Assembly: GCF_014644455.1 (NCBI RefSeq)
Contig: NZ_BMKS01000005.1
Coordinates: 230,313-294,312 of the forward strand
Length of the DNA stretch: 64,000 bases
Direction: 5' to 3'
Origin: Caldovatus sediminis
GTDB lineage: Bacteria > Pseudomonadota > Alphaproteobacteria > Acetobacterales > Acetobacteraceae
The position numbers and the translations under genes were made by a program. Below, piece by piece: positions 18,301 through 26,129 of this stretch. The notes under the pieces were generated by a model. That model saw nothing but the letters and a program-made list of their open reading frames with translations. It had not been told where the DNA came from and made no database searches. Numbering within the stretch: the stretch's first letter is position 1; each line of letters opens with the position of its first letter.

Positions 18301-19896
18301 TCGGGCCTGATCGCGAAGCTCCGGCACTCGACGCCCGGCGTGACGCTGATCTCGCCGCCGCCGCACCACGACATCTACTCGATCGAGGACCTCGCCCAGC
18401 TCATCTACGACCTCAAGCAGATCAACCCGGAGGCGACGGTCTGCGTGAAGCTGGTCGCGCGCTCCGGCATCGGCACCATCGCGGCCGGCGTCGCCAAGGC
18501 GAAGGCGGACGCGATCCTGATCTCCGGCCACTCGGGCGGCACCGGCGCCTCGCCGCAGTCCTCGATCAAGTACGCCGGCCTGCCCTGGGAGATGGGGCTG
18601 TCCGAGGCGCACCAGGTGCTGCTGCTCAACCGCCTGCGCCACCGCGTCCGGCTGCGCACCGACGGCGGCATCAAGACCGGGCGCGACGTGGTGATCGCGG
18701 CGATGCTCGGCGCGGAGGAGTTCGGCATCGGCACGGCGAGCCTGGTCGCCATGGGCTGCATCATGGTGCGCCAGTGCCACTCCAACACCTGCCCGGTCGG
18801 CGTGTGCACGCAGGACGAGAAGCTGCGCGCCAAGTTCGGCGGCACCCCGGAGAAGGTCATCAACCTGTTCTCCTTCGTCGCCGAGGAGGTGCGCGAGATC
18901 CTCGCCTCCCTCGGCTTCCGCCGGCTCGAGGAGGTGATCGGGCGGACCGACCTGCTCAAGCAGGTCAGCCGCGGCTCGGAGGACCTCGACGACCTCGACC
19001 TCAACCCGCTGCTGGTGAAGGCCGATCCCGGCCCGTACAAGCCCTTCTGCACGCTCGAGGGCCGCAACGAGGTGCCGGAGACGCTGGACGCGGAGATGAT
19101 CCGCGACGCCGAGGCGCTGTTCCGCCGCGGCGAGAAGATGCAGCTCGAGTACAACATCCGGAACACCCAGCGTGCGATCGGCACCAAGGTCTCCTCCAAG
19201 ATCGTGCGGCAGTTCGGCATGGAGGGGCTGCAGCCCGGGCACCTGACCGTCCGGCTGCGCGGCTCCGCCGGCCAGTCGCTCGGCGCCTTCGGGGTGCGCG
19301 GCCTCAAGCTCGAGGTGTTCGGCGACGCCAACGACTACGTGGGCAAGGGCCTCTCGGGCGCGACCATCGTGGTGCGGCCGGCGCCCTCCTCGAGCCTGGT
19401 GTGGAACGAGAACACCATCGTCGGCAACACCGTGCTCTACGGCGCGACCTCGGGCGAGCTCTTCGCCGCCGGCCAGGCCGGGGAGCGGTTCGCGGTGCGC
19501 AACTCCGGCGCCGTCGCGGTGGTGGAGGGGTGCGGCGCCAACGGCTGCGAGTACATGACCGGGGGGACGGCCGTGATCCTCGGGCCGGTCGGCGACAATT
19601 TCGGCGCCGGCTTCACCGGCGGCATGGCCTTCGTCTACGACGCCGACGGCACCTTCGAGCGCCGCATCAATCCGGAGTCGCTGCTCTGGCGCCGCCTCGG
19701 CCATCCCCACTGGGAGGGCGTGCTGCGCGACCTCATCGCCCGCCACGTGCAGGAGACGGGCAGCCGGTTCGCCGCCCGCCTGCTGAACGAGTGGGCGACC
19801 GAGCGGGATCGCTTCTGGCACATCGTCCCGAAGGAGTACGCGAAGTACCTGCCGGTGCCGATGGAGGAGGCCGCCGCCGCCGTCGCGGCCGAATAG
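15361..19896 (+). CDS. gltB: glutamate synthase (NADPH) large subunit
   Basis: A 1511-residue alpha subunit of GOGAT. It begins with a 32-residue propeptide, then the amidotransferase nucleophile Cys33 in HDACGVGLVAAL. The class II glutaminase domain continues with HQRYSTNTFPTW and AHNGEINTLAGN. The FMN-synthase domain has SGHSGGTGASPQSS and the 3Fe-4S cysteines from about residue 1133 in GCIMVRQCHSNTCPVGVCTQ. The GXGXG beta-helix repeats close the protein. Length is the family norm. It releases ammonia from glutamine and channels it to 2-oxoglutarate. Co-transcribed with gltD. Confidence 0.97.
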   Translation: MHESGPAFARGFAENARRLAEEAHLDLAGHDACGVGLVAALDGKPRREVVQAGIDALKAVWHRGAVDADGKTGDGAGIHVEIPQDFFAEAVERGGDRLRPGRIAVGMVFLPKTDLGAQERCRQIVETEILNAGYLIYGWRQVPINVACIGEKANATRPEIEQILIWDPERREEAIVERDLYVIRRRIEKQAIAAQIPELYLCSLSCRSVIYKGMFLAEHLTEFYPDLLDARFVSRFAIYHQRYSTNTFPTWRLAQPFRMIAHNGEINTLAGNINWMKSHETRLSHPLLDPYMDDIKPVIQAGGSDTATLDNVFELLVRGGRDAPMAKAMLIPESIGNSATMPEAHRDLFLYCNAVMEPWDGPAAICATDGRWVIAGMDRNGLRPMRYTVTQDGLLIVGSETGMVKLPEDAIVAKGRVGPGQCIGVDLDAARFYRDGALKDMLAARKPFGEWVKRTTRIDEIVRQDAGEPVLFQGEELRRRQLAVGYTLEELEAILHPMVEDANEPVGSMGDDTPIAVLSNQYRGLHHFFRQSFSQVTNPPIDSLRETRVMTLRTRLGNLGNILDEDPTQCDMLMLDSPVLSSAEFAAMRAYMGETACVVDCTFPVAEGEQGLRRAIDRIRREAEEGVRSGCAHVILTDENQGPERAAIPMILAVGGVHTHLVRNSLRTFTSLNVRVAEAMDVHYVAVLIGAGATTVNAYLAQESIADRHRRGLFGRLTLEECVARYKKAVDKGLLKVMSKMGIGVLSSYRGGMNFEAIGLSRSLVAEFFPGTPSRISGIGLSGIARRVLALHRKAWDADVVTLPVGGLYKMRRSGETHAFDGALIHTLQRAVETDSYQTFKKYSEAVRRLPPVALRDLLDFRTEGRAPVPIEEVESITEIRKRLVAPGISLGALSPEAHETLSIAMNRIGARSDSGEGGEDPARARPRPNGDNANSAIKQIASGRFGVTAEYLNNCREIEIKIAQGAKPGEGGQLPGFKVSGLIAKLRHSTPGVTLISPPPHHDIYSIEDLAQLIYDLKQINPEATVCVKLVARSGIGTIAAGVAKAKADAILISGHSGGTGASPQSSIKYAGLPWEMGLSEAHQVLLLNRLRHRVRLRTDGGIKTGRDVVIAAMLGAEEFGIGTASLVAMGCIMVRQCHSNTCPVGVCTQDEKLRAKFGGTPEKVINLFSFVAEEVREILASLGFRRLEEVIGRTDLLKQVSRGSEDLDDLDLNPLLVKADPGPYKPFCTLEGRNEVPETLDAEMIRDAEALFRRGEKMQLEYNIRNTQRAIGTKVSSKIVRQFGMEGLQPGHLTVRLRGSAGQSLGAFGVRGLKLEVFGDANDYVGKGLSGATIVVRPAPSSSLVWNENTIVGNTVLYGATSGELFAAGQAGERFAVRNSGAVAVVEGCGANGCEYMTGGTAVILGPVGDNFGAGFTGGMAFVYDADGTFERRINPESLLWRRLGHPHWEGVLRDLIARHVQETGSRFAARLLNEWATERDRFWHIVPKEYAKYLPVPMEEAAAAVAAE

Positions 19897-19966
19897 CGCG
19901 GATCGGCCGGCCCGGCCGCCGCCCGCTTCCCTGGCCGGCGCGCGGGTGGCATAAGCCGGACCGACG

Positions 19967-20635
19967 ATGCGCATCCTCTACCACCTGCCGCTCTCGCCCT
20001 ACTCCCGCAAGGTCCGGCTCGCCCTCGCCGAGAAGCGGATCCCCTTCGACCTGCGCGTCGAGCGGGTGTGGGAACGGCGCGAGGAGTTCCTCGAGATGAA
20101 CCCGGCCGGCACGGTGCCGGTGCTGCGGGAGGACAACGGCCTCGTCGTCGCCGACTCCTACGCGATCTGCGAGTACCTCGACGAGGCCTATCCCGACCTG
20201 CCGCTGCTCGGCCGCACGCTCGCCGAGCGCGCCGAGGTGCGCCGCCTGGTCGCCTGGTTCGACGGCAAGTTCTACGCCGAGGTCACGCGCAACCTGCTCT
20301 ACGAGAAGCAGATGAAGCGCCTGATGGGCCGCGGCACGCCGGACGCGGCGGCGATCCGCGCCGGGCACGCCAACCTCCGGCCGCACCTCGACTACCTCGG
20401 CTGGCTGGCCGAGTCGCGGGTCTGGCTCGCCGGCTCCTCGCTGACGCTCGCCGATCTCTGCGCCGCGGCGCACCTCTCGGCGCTCGACTTCGTCGGCGAC
20501 GTGGACTGGTCGCTGAACGAGGCGGCGAAGGACTGGTACGCGCGCATCAAGTCGCGCCCCTGCTTCCGCCCGCTGCTCGCCGACCGGGTGAGCGGCGTGA
20601 CGCCGCCGCCGCACTACGCCGACCTGGACTTCTGA
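19967..20635 (+). CDS. glutathione S-transferase family protein
   Basis: A 222-residue cytosolic GST. The thioredoxin-like N-domain includes HLPLSPYSRKVRLALAEKRI, the cis-Pro motif TVPVLREDNG and DSYAICEYLDE, the glutathione gamma-Glu site. The helical C-domain carries the N-capping box SLTLADLCAAAHLSALDFVG. The catalytic residue is probably the Ser in PLSPYS. It lies 70 bases after gltB and 68 bases before an SDR. Whether it belongs with the downstream catabolic genes is unclear. Substrate unknown. Confidence 0.88.
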   Translation: MRILYHLPLSPYSRKVRLALAEKRIPFDLRVERVWERREEFLEMNPAGTVPVLREDNGLVVADSYAICEYLDEAYPDLPLLGRTLAERAEVRRLVAWFDGKFYAEVTRNLLYEKQMKRLMGRGTPDAAAIRAGHANLRPHLDYLGWLAESRVWLAGSSLTLADLCAAAHLSALDFVGDVDWSLNEAAKDWYARIKSRPCFRPLLADRVSGVTPPPHYADLDF

Positions 20636-20703
20636 CGTCGCCGCGGGCCCTCGGCCCGGGCCCGCGCGGCGGGTCGGACCGGTTGCGGAGAGGGAGGCAC
20701 AGC

Positions 20704-21456
20704 ATGGGCTTCGACTTCACCGGGAAGCGCGTCCTCGTCGCCGGCGGCAGCCGCGGCATCGGCCGCGCGATCGCGCTCGGCTTCGCCCGCGCCGGCGCCG
20801 GCGTCTCGATCTGCGCGCGCGGGGCGGAGGCGCTGGAGGCGACGCGCGCCGACCTCGCCGCCACCGGGCGGCCGGCGCACGCCGCGGTCTGCGACCTCGC
20901 CGACGCCGCCGCGATCGCGCGCTGGGTCGAGGGCGCGGCGGCGGCGCTCGGCGGCGTGGACGTGCTGGTCAACAACGCCAGCGGCTTCGGCATGGGCGAC
21001 GACGAGGCCGGCTGGGCCGCCGGGCTCGCCGTGGACGTGATGGCGACGGTGCGCGCGAGCCGCGCCGCGCTGCCGCACCTCAGGGCGTCGAAGGGGTGCA
21101 TCGTCAACACCACCTCGATCTCCGGCTTCCGCCCCTCCGTGCGGACGCCGGCCTACGCGGCGGTGAAGGCGCTGGTGATCAACTACACCGCGAGCCAGGC
21201 GGCGGCGCTGGCGCGCGAGGGCATCCGCGTCAACGCCGTCGCGCCCGGCTCCATCGAGTTCCCGGGCGGCATGTGGGAGCGGCGCAGGACGAGCGATCCG
21301 AAGCTCTACGACCGCATCCTGCGCTCCATCCCCTTCGGCCGGCTCGGCACGCCGGAGGAGGTGGCGGACGTGGTGATGTTCCTCGCCTCGCCGCTGGCGC
21401 GCTGGGTCACCGGGCAGACCGTCGTCGTGGACGGCGGGCAGTTGCTGTCCGGCTGA
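20704..21456 (+). CDS. SDR family oxidoreductase
   Basis: Classical short-chain dehydrogenase, 250 residues. The cofactor motif is VLVAGGSRGIGRAIALGFA, followed by LVNNASGFG. The catalytic set is Asn, Ser (TTSISG), Tyr (TPAYAAVKA) and Lys in the YxxxK motif. The C-terminal VVVDGGQLLSG is typical. A GGAGAGGGAGG leader precedes the ATG. It appears to start the gene set SDR - TPP alpha - TPP beta - TTT binding protein - hydroxyacid dehydrogenase - MmgE/PrpD, all on the plus strand. Probable job is oxidation of a secondary alcohol or reduction of a keto or aldehyde product in that pathway. Confidence 0.9.
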   Translation: MGFDFTGKRVLVAGGSRGIGRAIALGFARAGAGVSICARGAEALEATRADLAATGRPAHAAVCDLADAAAIARWVEGAAAALGGVDVLVNNASGFGMGDDEAGWAAGLAVDVMATVRASRAALPHLRASKGCIVNTTSISGFRPSVRTPAYAAVKALVINYTASQAAALAREGIRVNAVAPGSIEFPGGMWERRRTSDPKLYDRILRSIPFGRLGTPEEVADVVMFLASPLARWVTGQTVVVDGGQLLSG

Positions 21457-21542
21457 ACGGCCGCCCGGGCCGGATCGCGCGGCCGCCACCTTGCCAGGAC
21501 CCCCGTCCCGCCCGATGCTCGGCGCGAGACGCGAGGAGAGGC

Positions 21543-22091
21543 ATGGACCGCCAAGTCATGGAATCCCGGCCCGCGGCCGCCGACTGGCCCGACGGGCTCT
21601 ACGAGCTGCTGAAGACCCACCGCATCCGCCAGGTCGCCGTGGTGCCGGACGCGGGCCACGCCCGCCTGATCCGCCGCTGCCTCGCCGACAACGGCATGCG
21701 GGTCGTCTCCCTGACCACGGAGGAGGAGGGCATCGCCCTGCTGCAGGGCGCCTGGCTCGGCGGCGACAAGGGCGTGCTGCTGATGCAGAGCAGCGGCGTC
21801 GGCAACTGCGTCAACATGCTCTCGCTCGCCATCACGCACCGCACGCCGATGCCGATGATCGTCACCATGCGCGGCGACTTCGGCGAGTTCAATCCGGCCC
21901 AGGTGCCGATGGGCAGCGCGACGCAGGCGGTGCTCGAGGCGATGGGCGCGCTGGTGCGGCGCGCCGACCGGCCGGAGGACGTGGTGCCCACGGCCGACGC
22001 CACGATCCGCCTCGCCTTCAACACCTTCCGCCCGACCGCGACGCTGATCGGCCAGCGCGTGATCGGCGCCAAGACCTTCGGGAAGGACTGA
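21543..22091 (+). CDS. TPP-binding decarboxylase, alpha subunit (second copy)
   Basis: A 182-residue paralogue of the protein at 5710. It has AVVPDAGHARLIRR, the cofactor-activating Glu segment LTTEEEGIALLQGA (about residues 58-71), LLMQSSGVGNCVN, and MRGDFGEFNPAQVPMG near the end of the domain. GAGGAGAGGC lies immediately before the chosen ATG; an in-frame ATG five codons later would also be usable. The beta subunit follows after six bases. As a split sulfo- or phosphonopyruvate decarboxylase-like enzyme it should make an aldehyde from a 2-oxoacid. Neighbours include a D-2-hydroxyacid dehydrogenase that could supply such an oxoacid. Confidence 0.86.
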   Translation: MDRQVMESRPAAADWPDGLYELLKTHRIRQVAVVPDAGHARLIRRCLADNGMRVVSLTTEEEGIALLQGAWLGGDKGVLLMQSSGVGNCVNMLSLAITHRTPMPMIVTMRGDFGEFNPAQVPMGSATQAVLEAMGALVRRADRPEDVVPTADATIRLAFNTFRPTATLIGQRVIGAKTFGKD

Positions 22092-22097
22092 GACGCG

Positions 22098-22700
22098 ATG
22101 CTCGCGGCTTCGGGCAAGCTCGACCGGCGCGAACTCTGCCGCGCCCTCCTCGCCGACCGCGGCGACCTGCTGGTGGTCGCGGGGCTCGGCGCGCCGGCCT
22201 GGGACATCACGGCGGTCGGCGACCGCGCGGAGAATTTCCCGCTCTGGGGCGGCATGGGCGGGGCGGCGATGATCGGCCTCGGCCTCGCCCTCGCGCAGCC
22301 CGCGCGCAGGGTGCTGGTCATCACCGGCGACGGCGAGATGCTGATGGGCCTCGGCGCCCTCGCCACCATCGCGGTGCAGCGGCCGGCCAACCTCTCGATC
22401 GTGGTGCAGGACAACGAGCACTACGGCGAGACGGGGATGCAGGAGACCCACACCCGGCACGGCGTGGACCTCGCCGGCATGGCGAAGGCGGCGGGCTTCC
22501 CGCGGACGATGCTGGTGACGCGGCCGGAGGAGGTGCCGGCGCTGCGCGCGGCGATCCACGCCGGCGAGGGGCCGCTCTTCGCCGTCGCGAAGGTGGACCC
22601 CTCCACCCTGCCCCTGGTCCTGCCGCCGCGGGAGGGCGCATACCTGCAGGCGCGGCTGCGCGAGGCGGTGCTCGGGCCGGCCGCGCATCACCAGCTCTAG
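22098..22700 (+). CDS. TPP-binding decarboxylase, beta subunit (second copy)
   Basis: A 200-residue diphosphate-binding half of a TPP enzyme, partner of the preceding gene. GDG is at residues 77-79 and the closing Asn at 106 in VVQDNEHYGETGMQ. WGGMGGAAMIGLGLALAQP precedes the motif, as in ComE and phosphonopyruvate decarboxylase. It starts six bases after the alpha-subunit stop, so equal expression is likely. The C-terminal 30 residues (LPPREGAYLQARLREA) differ fully from the first copy, which suggests distinct substrates or divergence after an old duplication. Confidence 0.86.
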   Translation: MLAASGKLDRRELCRALLADRGDLLVVAGLGAPAWDITAVGDRAENFPLWGGMGGAAMIGLGLALAQPARRVLVITGDGEMLMGLGALATIAVQRPANLSIVVQDNEHYGETGMQETHTRHGVDLAGMAKAAGFPRTMLVTRPEEVPALRAAIHAGEGPLFAVAKVDPSTLPLVLPPREGAYLQARLREAVLGPAAHHQL

Positions 22701-22753
22701 CGCGGCGGAGGGCGCAGCCCGCCTCCGGCGCCAACCACGAGGGAGGAAACGAA

Positions 22754-23725
22754 ATGGACCGTCGCAGCCTGCTCGCCGGCACCACCCTCGCCGCCGCCGC
22801 GCCGCTGACCGCGGCGGCGCAGGCGGCCTGGGCGCCCGACCGGCCGATCCGCCTCGTCGTCCCCTTCGCGCCCGGCGGCAGCACGGACACCGCCGCGCGC
22901 CTGATCGGCCAGGCGCTGGGCGAGCGGCTCGGCCAGCCGGTGGTGGTCGAGAACCGCCCCGGCGCCGGCGGCAACATCGCCGCCGAGCACGTCGCGCGCA
23001 GCGCGCCGGACGGGCACACGATGCTGATGACGACCAGCTCGATCACGGCGACCAACATCTGGCTCTACCGCAACCTGCCCTACCACCCGGTGCGCGACTT
23101 CACGCCGCTGTCGCAGGCGGCCTTCATCCCGAACCTGCTCGTCGTGCACCCCGACGTGCCGGCGCGCACCCTCGCCGAGTTCATCGCCCACGCGAAGGCC
23201 AATCCGGGCAGGCTGAACTTCGGCAGCGCCGGCCCGGGCACCTCGCTGCACCTGATCGTCGCCCTGTTCCAGGCGCGCGCCGGCATCCGGATGGAGCACG
23301 TGCCCTACCGCGGCGGCGCGCCGGCGGCGATGGACCTGCTCTCGAACAAGATCCAGCTGATCGCCTCGCCGATGGTCGAGGTGCTGAGCTACGTCGAGGC
23401 CGGGCGGCTCCGTCCGCTCGCGGTCAGCACCGCGCAGCGCTCGCCGCGCCTGCCCGACGTGCCGACGGTGGCCGAGACGCTGCCGGGCTTCGAGGTGGCG
23501 CTGTGGAACGGCATCAAGGGGCCGGCGGGGCTGCCGGCGCCGGTCAAGGCGCGGCTCGGCGCCGAGATCGCGGCGGTGGTGCGCGGCGAGCCGGTGAGGA
23601 GCCGGTTCCTCGAGCAGGGCACCCAGCCGGTCGGCTCGACGCCGGAGGAGTTCGCCCGCTTCATCGAGGCCGAGATCCCGAAATGGGGCGAGCTGGTGCG
23701 CCTCGCCGGCGTCACCCCGGACTGA
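22754..23725 (+). CDS. tripartite tricarboxylate transporter (TctC/Bug) substrate-binding protein
   Basis: A 323-residue periplasmic binding protein. The twin-Arg-like N-terminus MDRRSLLAGTTLAAAA ends in an AQA-type cleavage site near residue 26. The Bug fold shows in RPIRLVVPFAPGGSTDTAAR, ENRPGAGGNIAAEHVA, and the second-domain YRGGAPAAMDLLSNKIQ. Such proteins bind dicarboxylates, tricarboxylates, nicotinate, sulfonates or other acids for a TctAB permease. No tctA or tctB gene is in the window, so it is either an orphan using a distant permease or a sensor-type binder. GGGAGGAAAC precedes the ATG. Its place in this gene set suggests the ligand is the pathway substrate. Confidence 0.92.
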   Translation: MDRRSLLAGTTLAAAAPLTAAAQAAWAPDRPIRLVVPFAPGGSTDTAARLIGQALGERLGQPVVVENRPGAGGNIAAEHVARSAPDGHTMLMTTSSITATNIWLYRNLPYHPVRDFTPLSQAAFIPNLLVVHPDVPARTLAEFIAHAKANPGRLNFGSAGPGTSLHLIVALFQARAGIRMEHVPYRGGAPAAMDLLSNKIQLIASPMVEVLSYVEAGRLRPLAVSTAQRSPRLPDVPTVAETLPGFEVALWNGIKGPAGLPAPVKARLGAEIAAVVRGEPVRSRFLEQGTQPVGSTPEEFARFIEAEIPKWGELVRLAGVTPD

Positions 23726-23740
23726 GGCGAAGGACCCGCC

Positions 23741-24715
23741 ATGCCCCACGTCGTCTGCCTGCGCCCGCTGCATCCGGATGCGATGGCCCGCCTGCAGGGC
23801 GAGCCCGGCTACCGGGTCACCATGCTCGCCGAGGTCAACGAGGCCACCCTCGCCGAGGCGATGCCGACGGCGGAGGCGATCATCGTGCGCGCCACGCGCA
23901 TCGACCGCGCCTTCCTCGCCAGGGCGCCGGCCCTGCGCATCTGCGCCCGCCACGGCGTCGGCTACGACGCGGTGGACGTGGAGGCGCTGACCGAGCGCGG
24001 CATCCCGCTCACCGTCACGCCGGACGCCAACGCCGTCTCGGTCGCCGAGCACGCGCTGATGCTGATGCTCACCCTCGCCCGGCGCACCCTGGCCTACGAC
24101 GCCAGGACCAGGGCGCTGGACTGGGGCACCACCGACGCGCTGCCCTGCTTCGACCTGGCCGGCAGGACGGTGCTGGTGGTCGGCTTCGGCCGCATCGGCG
24201 CGCGCGTGGCGCGGCTCTGCGCCGCCTTCGGCATGACGGTGCTGGTGCGCGACCCCTACGTGCCCGCCAACACCATCAAGGGCGCCGGATTCACGCCGGT
24301 GCGCGACCTCCTCGAGGGCCTCGGCCAGGCCGACATCGTCACCGTCCACTGCCCGAGCAACGCCGAGACGCGCGGCATGGTGGACCGGACCTTCCTCGCG
24401 GCGATGAAGCCGGGCGCGGTGTTCGTCAACACCGCGCGCGGCACGCTGGTGGAGGAGGAGGCGCTGGCCGCGGCGCTGCGCTCGGGCCACGTCGCCGGCG
24501 CCGGCCTCGACGTGTTCCGGGAGGAGCCGCTGGTCCCCTCGAACCCGCTGCTCGGGGCGCCGAACGTGGTCATGACGCCGCACTCCGCCGCGGCGACGGA
24601 GCAGGGGCTGCGCCGCATGGGCCTCTCCTGCGCCGAGAGCATCATCGGCTTCTTCCAGGGCCGGCTCGACCCGGACGTGGTCGTCAACAAGGAGGTGCTG
24701 CGCGGCAACGCGTAG
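23741..24715 (+). CDS. D-isomer-specific 2-hydroxyacid dehydrogenase
   Basis: NAD-dependent enzyme of 324 residues, SerA-like. The Rossmann motif is VLVVGFGRIGARVARLCAAFG. The catalytic set appears in order: Arg in VNTARGTLVEEEAL, Glu in LDVFREEP, and His in MTPHSAAAT. It interconverts a 2-hydroxyacid and a 2-oxoacid. The next gene upstream but one is a 2-oxoacid decarboxylase pair, so making its substrate is a natural role. The (S)-sulfolactate dehydrogenase SlcC belongs to this superfamily, which makes a sulfolactate route conceivable but unproven. It begins 15 bases after the TTT binding-protein stop. Confidence 0.9.
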   Translation: MPHVVCLRPLHPDAMARLQGEPGYRVTMLAEVNEATLAEAMPTAEAIIVRATRIDRAFLARAPALRICARHGVGYDAVDVEALTERGIPLTVTPDANAVSVAEHALMLMLTLARRTLAYDARTRALDWGTTDALPCFDLAGRTVLVVGFGRIGARVARLCAAFGMTVLVRDPYVPANTIKGAGFTPVRDLLEGLGQADIVTVHCPSNAETRGMVDRTFLAAMKPGAVFVNTARGTLVEEEALAAALRSGHVAGAGLDVFREEPLVPSNPLLGAPNVVMTPHSAAATEQGLRRMGLSCAESIIGFFQGRLDPDVVVNKEVLRGNA

Positions 24716-24725
24716 CGGACCCGCG

Positions 24726-26099
24726 ATGGAGAACCCGCTTTCCGTCCTCGCCGCGCACGCCGCCGAATGGCGCACGCGGCCCCTGACGCCCGAGCTGGAG
24801 CGCCACGCCCGCCGCGCGCTGGTGGACTGGTTCGCCGCCCTCCTCGCCGGCGCCTCCCGCCCGCCCGCGACGCTGCTCGCCGCGGCGCTGGAGGACGAGA
24901 CGCGCGGCGGCGGCGGCGCCGTCTGCTACGTCTCCGGCCGGCGCGTGCCGCTGCGCCACGCCGCGCTGATGAACGGCCTGGCGAGCCACATCGTCGAGTT
25001 CGACGACATCTACCGCTACGCCGTCTACCACCCGGGCTGCCCGACCATCGGCGCGGCGCTCGCCGCGGCGCAGGTGCGGGGCACGGACATGGCCGCGCTG
25101 CTGCGGGCGATGGTGGCGGGCTACGAGGTGTCGGGCCGCATCGGCCGCGCCGTGCAGCCGAGCCACTACAGGTACTGGCACACCACCGGCACGGTCGGCA
25201 CCTTCGGCGCCGCGACCGCGGTCGCGGTGCTGCTCGGCTGCGACGCGGAGCGCACGGCGCACGCCATCGCCACCGCCGCGACCATGGCGAGCGGGCTGCA
25301 GCAGGCCTTCCGCGGCGAGAGCATGAGCAAGCCCTTCCACCCGGGCCACGCGGCGGAGGCCGGCGCGCTCGCCGCGATGGCCGCGGCGAAGGGCGTGACC
25401 GGCGCGCCCGACGTGCTGCACGGCCCGGCCGGCTTCGCCGCCGCGACCAGCGAGGACACCGGCAAGTGGGAGCAGGCGCTCGCCGGCATCGGCAGGCCCT
25501 TCGCCATCGCCGACATGACCTTCAAGAACCACGGCTGCTGCGGCCACATCTTCGCCGCCCTCGACGCCATCCGCGACCTGCAGCGCGAGCACGGCTTCGC
25601 GGCCGCGGAGGTGGACGGCGTGCTGGTCGGCGGCTACCGCGCGACCAAGGACATCTGCGACCGGCCCGACGCGGCGACGGAGCAGGAGTGCCGCTTCTCC
25701 GTGCAGTTCACCGGGGCGATGATGCTCGTCCACGGCGGCGTGCGCCTCGCCGCCTACGAGGAGGCGCGGATGAAGGACCCCGCGGTGCGCGCGCTGATGC
25801 CGCGCATCCGCGTCGAGGTGGACCCGGAGTGCGAGGCCGCCTTCCCCACGAGGCGCTCGGCGAAGGTGGAGATCCGGCTGAAGGACGGGCGCGTGCTCAG
25901 GCGCCACCAGCCGACGCGCAAGGGCGACCCGGACGCGCCGCTCTCCGACGAGGACCTGTCGGAGAAGTTCCTCGAGCTGGCGGCGCCCGCGGTCGGCGCG
26001 CAGCCGGCGAGGGCGCTGCTCGAGCAGCTCTGGCGCGGCACGACCCTGCCCGGCCCCGTGCCCCTGCTCGGCGCCGGGCCGAGGGCCGCCGCCGAATGA
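24726..26099 (+). CDS. MmgE/PrpD family protein
   Basis: A 457-residue member of the 2-methylcitrate dehydratase/aconitate decarboxylase-like superfamily. Typical segments are RRALVDWFAALLAG, GLASHIVEFDDIYRYAVYHPG (family motif HxxxFDD), HTTGTVGTFGAA, and MSKPFHPGHAAEAG. Members are cofactor-free dehydratases, isomerases or decarboxylases for branched carboxylates; PrpD itself dehydrates 2-methylcitrate. No prpB or prpC is nearby, so the substrate is probably different. It starts 10 bases after the hydroxyacid dehydrogenase and closes the plus-strand gene set. Confidence 0.9.
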   Translation: MENPLSVLAAHAAEWRTRPLTPELERHARRALVDWFAALLAGASRPPATLLAAALEDETRGGGGAVCYVSGRRVPLRHAALMNGLASHIVEFDDIYRYAVYHPGCPTIGAALAAAQVRGTDMAALLRAMVAGYEVSGRIGRAVQPSHYRYWHTTGTVGTFGAATAVAVLLGCDAERTAHAIATAATMASGLQQAFRGESMSKPFHPGHAAEAGALAAMAAAKGVTGAPDVLHGPAGFAAATSEDTGKWEQALAGIGRPFAIADMTFKNHGCCGHIFAALDAIRDLQREHGFAAAEVDGVLVGGYRATKDICDRPDAATEQECRFSVQFTGAMMLVHGGVRLAAYEEARMKDPAVRALMPRIRVEVDPECEAAFPTRRSAKVEIRLKDGRVLRRHQPTRKGDPDAPLSDEDLSEKFLELAAPAVGAQPARALLEQLWRGTTLPGPVPLLGAGPRAAAE

Positions 26100-26103
26100 G
26101 GGA

Positions 26104-26118
26104 CGGCGGCACCCGCCG
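26104..26118. terminator. short GC hairpin between convergent genes
   Basis: CGGCGG and CCGCCG pair around a three-base loop in the 30-base gap between the convergent MmgE/PrpD and MgtC-family stops. No T-run follows on either strand, so it is at best a weak or Rho-assisted terminator. In DNA this GC-rich such a hairpin could arise by chance. Confidence 0.3.
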
Positions 26119-26129
26119 CCCGCCGCCGC

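Noticed and set aside
14851-19974. Very long open frame antisense to gltB and gltD
   Set aside because: A by-product of high GC and codon bias; its translation is low-complexity (His, Arg, Ala, Val, Asp repeats) with no homology, while the opposite strand encodes complete GltB and GltD.
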